From: Bacteroidaceae bacterium
Lineage (GTDB): Bacteria > Bacteroidota > Bacteroidia > Bacteroidales > Bacteroidaceae
Assembly: GCA_017466965.1 (NCBI GenBank)
Contig: JAFTTD010000369.1
Span: forward strand, 1-5,826
Reading direction: 5' to 3'
DNA length: 5,826 nucleotides
The notes under the pieces are model-generated. The model saw nothing but the letters and a program-made list of their open reading frames with translations. It ran no database searches and had not been told where the DNA came from. The translations under genes and the position numbers were made by a program. Below are positions 1-5,826 of the stretch, piece after piece; the stretch's first letter is position 1, and each line of letters starts with the position of its first letter.

Positions 1-99
1 GAATGAATCGTGTGCGATGTTCAGTTGCGAGAGAATAGTATCTGCAACATCCGATTGATTCATTAGCGTATTTACTACAGAAGCAGATTTGACAGCTCC
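1..99 (-). pseudogene. Severed C-terminal continuation of the sulfatase, beyond the in-frame TGA
   Basis: Reading the minus strand on in the same frame after the TGA at 100-102 gives 33 open codons to the window edge, beginning GAVKSASVV and including NQSDVADTILSQLNI. A Q-[ST]-D-[VIL]-A-x-T-[IL]-L-x-Q-L pattern is what I recall at this point in Bacteroidetes LTA-synthase-like sulfatases, directly after an I-P-M-x-W-x-G-G-A segment. No base has to be added or removed to join the halves, so this is a nonsense codon and not a frameshift. The gene's true 3' end lies outside the window. Whether the stop is real or a sequence error cannot be told from one sequence. Confidence 0.8.
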
Positions 100-1602
100 T
101 CAAGTACATACCATCGGAATGTGGGTGGCTCTGTAGTCAAGTCCCTTGTCTCTGTTTGGCTTGATGCCGTGGTCTGAAATGATAACAACAAGTGTGTTGT
201 CCCAATGTTCTGATTTTTTTATTTGGTCAATGAATTTTCCCAAGCAGTCGTCTGTGTATGCAAAGCTGTTCTCTTTCTTGTCTGAGAATCGTTCAAATGG
301 TACGTTCCATGGTTCATGGCTACTGAGTGTGAGTACTGTTGTGAACCATGGTTGCGTAGTTGCTGGTCTTCTGCAAATATCTGTTGCAAGACTGTCGAGA
401 AGAATGTGGTCTGGTACTCCCCATTCACTGCTGCGTGCTGATGAAGGAAAGTCTTTGTCACTTTTCAAAAATGAATATCCAGATTCATACAGATAACTGC
501 TCATGTTTGTAAAACCTATGTCGCCTCCGTACCAGAAGTCATTTTTATATCCTTCTTGTGCCAATGATCGTGCAATGGATGGAAGGTTGCGATTCTTTTC
601 AGGCATTTTCATTAGTGATGCGGTTGGTAACCCTAACCATCCGTTCAAGAGACAAACAACACCCCTGTCTGTGCGATAACTGCCGGCATAGCATGACGTG
701 AATGCAATGCCTTCATTTGCAAGACGGTCAAGATTGGGAGTTATACCTTCGCGCCCTCCAATGAAACCTGCAAATTGCGATGCGCATCCTTCCCAAATGA
801 ACAACAGGATATTTGGGCGGATATTATTAAGCAGAATTTTGGGGCTTTGTGATTCTTTCGGATAGAAATCAGATATGATTTCGTCACATTCTTCTTGGCT
901 ATAAAAGCGAAATTCACTTTCAAAATCTTGTGCTTTGCCTAAAGAATAGAACATGCTGAAAGCCGGATTTACTGCCGAGTGATTCAGGAAGTTGTTGTCA
1001 GAGTAATATACAGAGCTGACGTTCGATGTTGATTCGCCAACACCACCGCGTATAGCAAGGAACATGAGCCCAAGGATAGGTATGAACAACAATGTTGAGA
1101 GTTTGTACTTACATCTTGTCTTAAAATGCTTTGGTGTCGTTTTGCAGAACAGGTAAGTCACAACTGCTGTAAATAAGATTATGGACAGGATTCTTATTGC
1201 AATGAATGATGTTGACACACTGGCCAATGCGGCTGTGGGATTGTCTGTATAAAGGAATATGGAAGAATTGATTTTGAATCCCCAGAAAGGGTATATGGCT
1301 GCATCGGCAACGTATATGAGAATGATTATAAAGCTGACGATGCTGTAGTAAGGCGCCATAATCTTGCGTATAGGAATTTTGCAGAAAAAACAGCTTGCGG
1401 CCACATATAATACGGGTATGGCTATCAGATAGCAGGTAATAGCAACGTCAAGCTTCAGACCATGCAGTATCACTTCCATATAGTCTTGAAGTGATATGCT
1501 TCCAGAATTGTCATTTAGCATGATGAACAATGGTTTCTGTATGACCGAAACAACAGTGATAAGCATGAATGCCTTGAGTATATATAATAGACGCTCTTTC
1601 AT
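100..1602 (-). CDS. LTA synthase-family membrane sulfatase (phosphoglycerol transferase-like), cut short by in-frame TGA
   Basis: Seen: 500 codons from ATG at 1602 to TGA at 100-102. About five hydrophobic segments (near residues 8-28, 50-72, 85-103, 133-153, 168-185) precede an extracytoplasmic alkaline-phosphatase/sulfatase-fold domain from about 262. Expected active-site residues of the LtaS family are present: E271 in FIWEG, the nucleophile T311 in SYRTDRG, H429 in SSHEPW, and D477-H478 in SDHG. Known: this family transfers phosphoglycerol or phosphoethanolamine head groups from phospholipids onto envelope glycans. Gram-negative Bacteroidetes do not make classical lipoteichoic acid, so the acceptor is unknown. 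Odd: the frame continues past the TGA with family-like sequence (separate entry), so the normal protein is longer. The catalytic residues all lie before the stop, but the end of the sulfatase fold is lost. The gene lies 109 bp downstream of an ABC exporter. No Shine-Dalgarno decides the start; it was chosen because it gives a complete first membrane helix. Family assignment is firm; substrate is not. Confidence 0.9.
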   Translation of the reverse strand: MKERLLYILKAFMLITVVSVIQKPLFIMLNDNSGSISLQDYMEVILHGLKLDVAITCYLIAIPVLYVAASCFFCKIPIRKIMAPYYSIVSFIIILIYVADAAIYPFWGFKINSSIFLYTDNPTAALASVSTSFIAIRILSIILFTAVVTYLFCKTTPKHFKTRCKYKLSTLLFIPILGLMFLAIRGGVGESTSNVSSVYYSDNNFLNHSAVNPAFSMFYSLGKAQDFESEFRFYSQEECDEIISDFYPKESQSPKILLNNIRPNILLFIWEGCASQFAGFIGGREGITPNLDRLANEGIAFTSCYAGSYRTDRGVVCLLNGWLGLPTASLMKMPEKNRNLPSIARSLAQEGYKNDFWYGGDIGFTNMSSYLYESGYSFLKSDKDFPSSARSSEWGVPDHILLDSLATDICRRPATTQPWFTTVLTLSSHEPWNVPFERFSDKKENSFAYTDDCLGKFIDQIKKSEHWDNTLVVIISDHGIKPNRDKGLDYRATHIPMVCT

Positions 1603-1627
1603 ACGCTTGTGTTTTTGAGGTGGTTAA

Positions 1628-1690
1628 TCTGAGTATTCTGAAATTTCCAAGTATTCTGAAAACTCTTAATGATCTGATTAATCAGGATTT
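1628..1690. repeat. 9-bp-period array of TCNGA pentamers with 4-nt spacers (7 units)
   Basis: Pentamers begin every 9 bp: TCTGA at 1628, 1637, 1655 and 1673, with variants TCCAA at 1646, TCTTA at 1664 and TCAGG at 1682. Each is followed by a 4-nt spacer (GTAT, AATT, GTAT, AAAC, ATGA, TTAA, ATTT). TCNGA is its own reverse complement, so the array reads the same on both strands. It fills over half of the 109-bp gap between the exporter stop and the sulfatase start. A side effect is the perfect palindrome CTGATTAATCAG at 1674-1685 and a direct repeat AGTATTCTGAAA at 1632 and 1650. Function is unknown to me. It could be a protein-binding array, a spacer or transcript structure, or a mobile/expandable repeat. 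Confidence 0.75.
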
Positions 1691-1711
1691 CTTTGTTATG
1701 ATAATACCGGA

Positions 1712-3547
1712 CTATAATGCTTGCATGTCATTCAGCTTCTTGTAATAGCCGCCAGCGGCAAGAAGTGTTTCATGATTTCCACGTTCTACTATATGGCCGT
1801 CATGGAGTACAAAAATTTCATCTGCGTTTTTTATTGTTGAAAGACGGTGTGCTATTGCAATGGTTGTACGAGATTTCATCAATTTTTCAAGAGCGTCCTG
1901 AACGAGTTTCTCGGATTCTGTATCCAATGCAGAAGTTGCTTCGTCAAGAATCAGTATAGGAGGATTCTTCAAGATGGCTCGTGCGATGCTAATGCGCTGA
2001 CGCTGTCCTCCTGAGAGTTTGCAGCCACGGTCTCCAACTTTTGTCTGGTAGCCATCCTCCATTTCTGTGATGAAGTCATGTGCGTTGGCTATTCGTGCAG
2101 CATTTTCCACCTGCTCCTGTGTGGCATTTTCCACTCCGAATGCAATATTGTTGAATACGGTGTCATTAAAAAGTATGGCTTCCTGATTTACATTCCCAAT
2201 TATAGAGCGAAGAGATTTGATAGACAGGTTTCTGACATCTTCACCATCAATGAGTATGTTTCCAGAATTGATGTCATGATAGCGCGGTATAAGGTCCACG
2301 AGTGTACTTTTTCCAGAACCAGATTGTCCGACAAGAGCTATAGTTTTGCCCTTCTCAATGGTGATGTTTATGTCGTGAAGAATCTCTTTGGTATCATTGT
2401 AACTGAAGCACACGTTCTTAAGCTCAATAGACTTTTTCAGTCCTTCTATTTTAACAGGATTGTCAATTTCCTTTATGTTGTTTTCAGCCTGCAGTATCTT
2501 GTTTATTCGCTCCATTGATGCCATACCTTTCTGTATGCTGTATCCTGCTTTAGAAAGGTCCTTGATAGGCTGGAGCGTGGTGTAAAGAATAACCAGGTAA
2601 TATATGAATGCGCTTGCATCAATCATTGAGTTTCCATTGAATATGAGATAACCTCCAAACCATAATACAATGACAATCATGCAAGTACCAAGAAACTCGC
2701 TTACGGGATGAGCTGCAGACTGTCGTATTGCAACTCTCATTGCAGCATCTCTGAATTCATTGTTTACTTTGATGAAGCGGTCTTCCATCTTTTTTTCTGC
2801 AATAAAGGCTTTGATGATGCGTAGTCCTCCTAAAGTTTCTTCTATTTGGCTTATGCCATCACTCCATTTTGATTGAGCAAATAGAGATTTCTTTTTGAGC
2901 TTTTTGCCGATAGAGCCAATACCCCATGCAAGGAATGGTACAACCAAGAATGTGAATATTGTCAGTTGCCAGCTGATGGCGATGAGGCTTCCTACATACA
3001 CACAGATAAGAATAGGGTTCTTTATTGCCATATCAAGCGAATTTCCTATTGAACCGTCTATTTCGTTTACGTCTGTACTAACACGTGCCAGAATATCTCC
3101 TTTGCGTTCTTCTGAGAAAAAAGACAGAGGCAGTTTAAGTATTTTCCTATAGATGTCATTACGAATGTCGCGAACTATTCCTGTGCGTAACGGCATCAGG
3201 CATGCAGAACCTCCGAAATATGCTGCTGTCTTGAACAGAGTGAGAACTGATAGTATAATTCCAAGAAGAAGGAGTGTAGTAGATGGGCCATAGCTGTCAA
3301 CCATCTGCTGAGAGTAGTAGTATAGATTGTTGAAGGCGGCTGTTTTCATATCAACATCAGGGGTGTCCCAAGGAATGAAAACATATCTTTCATGTTTTGT
3401 TTCAAAGAGGATTTCAAGTATCGGCATAAGTACCGAAAATGAAACAACATTGAATATTGCGGAAAGAATGTTGACACTGAGTGTTCCGATTATGAACTTC
3501 TTGTAACGGACAAAATATCCTCCCATTATTCTGTAGACCTCTCTCAT
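1712..3547 (-). CDS. MsbA-like ABC exporter, fused transmembrane and ATPase domains
   Basis: Seen: 611 residues, ATG at 3547, stop TAG at 1712-1714. The N-terminal half is a six-helix exporter domain (helices near 16-40, 90-112, 170-190, 192-212, 285-305, 310-330). A longer than usual loop of about 45 residues follows helix 1. The C-terminal half is a complete ATPase: A-loop Y383, Walker A G407-T415 (K413), Q-loop Q455, signature LSGGQ 511-515, Walker B ILILDE 531-536, D-loop SALD 539-542, switch H567. All catalytic elements are intact, so it should be active as a homodimer. Known: half-transporters of this build flip lipid A precursors, lipids, peptides or drugs across the inner membrane. 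Inference: MsbA-type lipid flipping is plausible given the membrane sulfatase that follows, but a multidrug or peptide exporter would look much the same. It lies 75 bp after rnhA; no Shine-Dalgarno is evident before the ATG. I withhold msbA because the substrate cannot be read from sequence. Confidence 0.95.
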   Translation of the reverse strand: MREVYRIMGGYFVRYKKFIIGTLSVNILSAIFNVVSFSVLMPILEILFETKHERYVFIPWDTPDVDMKTAAFNNLYYYSQQMVDSYGPSTTLLLLGIILSVLTLFKTAAYFGGSACLMPLRTGIVRDIRNDIYRKILKLPLSFFSEERKGDILARVSTDVNEIDGSIGNSLDMAIKNPILICVYVGSLIAISWQLTIFTFLVVPFLAWGIGSIGKKLKKKSLFAQSKWSDGISQIEETLGGLRIIKAFIAEKKMEDRFIKVNNEFRDAAMRVAIRQSAAHPVSEFLGTCMIVIVLWFGGYLIFNGNSMIDASAFIYYLVILYTTLQPIKDLSKAGYSIQKGMASMERINKILQAENNIKEIDNPVKIEGLKKSIELKNVCFSYNDTKEILHDINITIEKGKTIALVGQSGSGKSTLVDLIPRYHDINSGNILIDGEDVRNLSIKSLRSIIGNVNQEAILFNDTVFNNIAFGVENATQEQVENAARIANAHDFITEMEDGYQTKVGDRGCKLSGGQRQRISIARAILKNPPILILDEATSALDTESEKLVQDALEKLMKSRTTIAIAHRLSTIKNADEIFVLHDGHIVERGNHETLLAAGGYYKKLNDMQAL

Positions 3548-3622
3548 ATCTTCAGCTGTGTGTTTATTGTAATAATTATTCTTTTATTAAAGTCTCGCAA
3601 AAGAATGTCCAAAACAAGGGGA

Positions 3623-4297
3623 TTATTTTCTGCCGAAGTCGGCTGGAATTTCTCCCCATTTGTCTGTTTCCCATTTTACAATCCTGTTAGGATAAGTATT
3701 GCAATGCAGCCATGATTCGGCTCGTGCAATCATTTGATACAGTTGTTCTGTTTTATCGTTTCGCTCAAGCTTTGTTTTGCATTCCCTCTTCTTTACCCAT
3801 AGTTGGGCAATTTTGCTGTCACTGTATATGGTCATTGTGGAGCCTTTCTTCTTCAGCATTGCCAAGGCATGGACAATGGCTAGGAACTCTCCTATGTTGT
3901 TTGTGCCAAGAACCGGGCCAAATTTGAATATCTCCTGACCAGTGCGCAGATACACACCCCGGTATTCCATCATTCCCGGGTTTCCACTGCATGCTGCGTC
4001 AACAGCAAGAGCTTCTGCTTCAACTTCGAGCGGAAGTGGAAGTACAGTGTCATTTCGATAATTCGGAACATCCTGTATTTTTGTTTGCGTATTGTCTGTT
4101 TTGTCATGCTCTTTCTTATTCATGTAGAGCCATGGATTTGATGCATACGCAACTTCTGCTTCTTTTTCTGTATCGAACGATTTGTAGAGTGCTCCCTGCA
4201 CACCTTTTATTTGTCGTTCGCAATCTTTCCATGTAGAAAAGACTCCTGTTTCAAGCCCGTTCCAGACAACGTAATACTTTTGTTTGTTTTTAGACAT
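3623..4297 (-). CDS. rnhA: Ribonuclease HI with N-terminal viroplasmin-like hybrid-binding domain
   Basis: Seen: 224 residues, ATG at 4297, stop TAA at 3623-3625. Residues about 6-52 (KYYVVWNGLETGVF, then the GVQGALYKSF segment) form the small viroplasmin/RNase H1 N-terminal domain that binds RNA:DNA hybrids in eukaryotic RNase H1 and some bacterial enzymes. A polar linker of about 35 residues follows. Residues about 96-224 are the RNase H fold with the four catalytic acids in the usual spacing: D100 (VDAACSGNPG), E137 (GEFLAI), D160 (YSDSK) and D220 (PADFGRK). Role: degrades the RNA strand of RNA:DNA hybrids in the cytoplasm (R-loops, Okazaki primers). The catalytic motif reads VDAACSGNP where the common form has D-G after the first acid; this variant seems tolerable because the acids are kept. 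It is 176 bp downstream of argS; most of that gap is a TCNGA array. Confidence 0.95.
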   Translation of the reverse strand: MSKNKQKYYVVWNGLETGVFSTWKDCERQIKGVQGALYKSFDTEKEAEVAYASNPWLYMNKKEHDKTDNTQTKIQDVPNYRNDTVLPLPLEVEAEALAVDAACSGNPGMMEYRGVYLRTGQEIFKFGPVLGTNNIGEFLAIVHALAMLKKKGSTMTIYSDSKIAQLWVKKRECKTKLERNDKTEQLYQMIARAESWLHCNTYPNRIVKWETDKWGEIPADFGRK

Positions 4298-4341
4298 TAT
4301 TGTTTTATGTTTAGGAATGGACTGGTTTGTTTGATTTTAGG

Positions 4342-4462
4342 TGAGAAAACTCGGAAAATTCAGAGAGTCGGGATAATCTGAATAACCGGAATAATTTGAG
4401 CAATCAGAATTGTCCGAGAGTTCTGAATTTTCTGAGTTGGACTTAAGTTCTTAAATCAGACT
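4342..4462. repeat. 9-bp-period array of TCNGA pentamers with 4-nt spacers (11 clear units plus degenerate tail)
   Basis: Pentamers start at 4342 (TGAGA), 4351 (TCGGA), 4360 (TCAGA), 4368 (TCGGG), 4377 (TCTGA), 4386 (CCGGA), 4395 (TTTGA), 4404 (TCAGA), 4413 (TCCGA), 4422 (TCTGA) and 4431 (TCTGA). Steps are 9 bp except one of 8 bp (4360 to 4368). Seven of the eleven match TCNGA exactly and the other four differ by one base. Weak in-phase units continue: GACTT at 4440, TCTTA at 4449, AGACT at 4458. Spacers are mostly A/T-rich; ATAA occurs three times running. All four central bases occur, so the palindromic frame, not a fixed word, is what is kept. It occupies most of the argS-rnhA gap and stops about 12 bp before the argS stop codon. 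Function is unknown to me. Confidence 0.8.
4348..4438. repeat. Imperfect inverted repeat formed by the ends of the TCNGA array
   Basis: The arms 4348-4365 and 4421-4438 pair at 16 of 18 positions around a 55-nt interior. The two exceptions (4353/4433 and 4365/4421) are G-T on the given strand and become C-A mismatches in the minus-strand transcript. No U-run follows in the direction of transcription, so it is not a standard intrinsic terminator. It may simply follow from repeating a self-complementary pentamer, although the spacers also match here (AAAT against ATTT), which the array alone does not require. Confidence 0.55.
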
Positions 4463-4473
4463 TAAAAATGATG

Positions 4474-5826
4474 TTACATTCTTTCAGGCATTTCAATTCC
4501 GAGAAGTCCCATTCCGAGGCGAACAACCTTAGCAACGTTCTTTGAAAGAGCAAGACGGAATACTTTCTTATGCTCATTTTCTTCACGGAGAATGCTGAAA
4601 TCATGATAGAACTGATTGAATTCCTTTGTAAGTTCGTAGCAATAGTTAGCAATGCCTGAAGGGCTGTAGTCTATGCCAGCCTGACGTACTGCTGCTACAA
4701 ATCCATTTAGTTTCTGGATAAGTTCAGTTTCCTTGGTGTCAAGGGTAATGTCAGTAGGAAGTGTTTCCGGAACAATAATGCCTGCTTCGGCAGCTTTGCG
4801 CAGAATAGATGATATTCGTGCGTAAGTATATTGTATGAATGGTCCGGTATTACCATTGAAATCAATACTTTCTTCAGGATTGAACAGCATGTTCTTACGT
4901 GCATCCACCTTGAGTATGAAATATTTAAGTGCTCCAAGTCCGACTTTACGAGCGGTCTCGCGTGCTTCTTCTTCACTTACACCTTCAAGTTTCTTGACCA
5001 TTTCCTTAGAGACTTCGTAAGCATTGTTTATCATTTCATCCATCAAGTCATCGGCATCAACGACTGTACCTTCGCGGCTTTTCATCTTTCCGTTAGGCAG
5101 TTCCACCATTCCATATGAGAAATGCACGAGGTCCTTACCCCATTTGAAACCGAGTTTGTCAAGGAGTATTGAAAGAACCTGGAAATGGTAGTTCTGTTCA
5201 TTTCCTACAACATATATCATCTTGTCAATAGGGTAGTCCTGGAATCTGAGTTTTGCAGTACCTATATCTTGGGTCATATATACTGATGTGCCGTCGCTAC
5301 GAAGAAGGAGTTTCTCGTCAAGTCCTTCAGCTTCAAGATTTGCCCATACAGAATTATCTGGTCGGCGGTAGAAAAAGCCTTTTTCAAGACCTTCCATAAC
5401 CTTCTCACGACCTTCAAGATATGTGTCAGACTCATAGTAAATCTTGTCAAAGCTTACACCCATCATTTTGTAGGTCTCGTCAAATCCGGCATACACCCAT
5501 TCGTTCATCATTCTCCAAAGTCCACGAACCTCTGGATCGTTCTGTTCCCATTTCACGAGCATGTCGTGAGCTTCCTTAATGAGTGGAGCTTCCTGTTTAG
5601 CCTTTTCCTTTGCTTCGTCTTCTGTCATACCTTCAGAAATGTATGCTTTCTGAAGCTCATCACATTCTGCTTTATAATGTTTGTCAAAAGCTACATAGTA
5701 GTCACCAATGAGATGGTCACCTTTCTTTCCGCTTGATTCAGGAGTTTCTCCGTTGCCCCATTTCTGCCATGCTAACATTGACTTGAAGATATGAATGCCG
5801 CGGTCGTTGACTATGTTCGTCTTGAC
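4474..5826 (-). CDS. argS: Arginyl-tRNA synthetase, 5' end outside window
   Basis: Seen: 450 codons open from the right edge to TAA at 4474-4476; the visible protein begins VKTNIVNDRGIHIFKS and ends GIEMPERM. The ATG at 5778 is internal, since clear ArgS sequence lies upstream of it. Numbering from the edge, the class I catalytic core includes GTSVYMTQDIGTA (about 179-191) and the KMSKS-equivalent KMKSREGT (247-254). From about 328 (FIQYTYARI) comes the helical DALR anticodon-binding domain. Known: charges tRNA-Arg with arginine using ATP in the cytoplasm, and needs bound tRNA for activation. Bacteroidetes enzymes are near 600 residues, so about 150 residues are missing, including the N-terminal Add-1 domain and the HIGH motif. 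The charged insert around 50-95 of the visible part is, as I recall, common in this phylum. No defect seen. Confidence 0.97.
   Translation of the reverse strand, partial: VKTNIVNDRGIHIFKSMLAWQKWGNGETPESSGKKGDHLIGDYYVAFDKHYKAECDELQKAYISEGMTEDEAKEKAKQEAPLIKEAHDMLVKWEQNDPEVRGLWRMMNEWVYAGFDETYKMMGVSFDKIYYESDTYLEGREKVMEGLEKGFFYRRPDNSVWANLEAEGLDEKLLLRSDGTSVYMTQDIGTAKLRFQDYPIDKMIYVVGNEQNYHFQVLSILLDKLGFKWGKDLVHFSYGMVELPNGKMKSREGTVVDADDLMDEMINNAYEVSKEMVKKLEGVSEEEARETARKVGLGALKYFILKVDARKNMLFNPEESIDFNGNTGPFIQYTYARISSILRKAAEAGIIVPETLPTDITLDTKETELIQKLNGFVAAVRQAGIDYSPSGIANYCYELTKEFNQFYHDFSILREENEHKKVFRLALSKNVAKVVRLGMGLLGIEMPERM

Noticed and set aside
100..102. TGA as a recoded codon (Gly, as in Gracilibacteria/SR1, or selenocysteine)
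   Set aside because: The other three genes contain no in-frame TGA over roughly 1,285 codons, the proteins look like Bacteroidetes (which use TGA as stop), and no selenoprotein family or obvious SECIS context fits here. A mutation or sequence error is simpler.
1674..1685. Perfect 12-bp palindrome CTGATTAATCAG as a stand-alone operator
   Set aside because: It falls exactly on two neighbouring array units and their spacer (TCTGA-TTAA-TCAGG), so the array explains it without a separate regulator site.
1628..1690. Repeat regions as remnants of a small coding gene, since 9 bp is three codons
   Set aside because: The TCNGA units bring TGA and other stops repeatedly in one frame on each strand, no open frame of useful length with a start spans either array, and one step in the longer array is 8 bp.
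2078..2518. Plus-strand open frame of 146 codons inside the exporter gene
   Set aside because: It lies wholly antisense to the ATPase half of a clearly real gene and has no recognisable domain; the same goes for the other plus-strand and out-of-frame open stretches.
3548..3622. A third TCNGA array or a promoter in the rnhA-exporter gap
   Set aside because: Only isolated partial matches occur and they are out of phase. The A/T palindrome AATAATTATT (3571-3580) is too simple to call. No Bacteroides-type TTTG / TAnnTTTG pair with proper spacing was found here or before the other starts.
4342..4462. CRISPR array or intrinsic terminator
   Set aside because: The units are far too short (5 bp with 4-bp spacers) for CRISPR, and no GC-rich stem with a following U-run is present on either strand.

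Overview
The window looks like chromosomal DNA from a Bacteroidetes bacterium, probably of the Bacteroides/Prevotella type. The evidence is protein character: an RNase HI carrying an N-terminal viroplasmin-like domain, an arginyl-tRNA synthetase ending in GIEMPERM, a long MsbA-like exporter and an LTA-synthase-family sulfatase. The base composition is moderately AT-rich and there are no clear Shine-Dalgarno sequences before the starts, which also fits. The species cannot be fixed from this sequence.

All four genes lie on the minus strand, so transcription runs from the right end to the left: argS (5' part beyond the right edge, stop at 4474), rnhA (4297-3623), an ABC exporter (3547-1712), and a membrane sulfatase of the LTA synthase/phosphoglycerol transferase type (1602 leftwards, 3' end beyond the left edge). 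The gaps are 176, 75 and 109 bp. The first two genes are housekeeping (tRNA charging, RNA:DNA hybrid removal). The last two are inner-membrane proteins that could both serve the cell envelope, but nothing here shows a shared substrate.

Two things stand out. First, the sulfatase frame is interrupted by an in-frame TGA at 100-102. Recognisable family sequence continues in the same frame on the other side, and the residue two before the stop is Cys where Trp would be expected. This could be a late nonsense mutation or a sequence error. Second, two of the three intergenic gaps are largely filled by a hidden 9-bp-period array: the palindromic pentamer TCNGA followed by a 4-nt, mostly A/T-rich spacer. 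There are about 7 units at 1628-1690 and 11 clear units at 4342-4439, with weaker in-phase ones to about 4462. The spacers and central bases vary, so it does not look like an ordinary tandem repeat. I cannot assign it to a named element. No tRNA, rRNA, CRISPR array, insertion sequence or convincing intrinsic terminator was seen.
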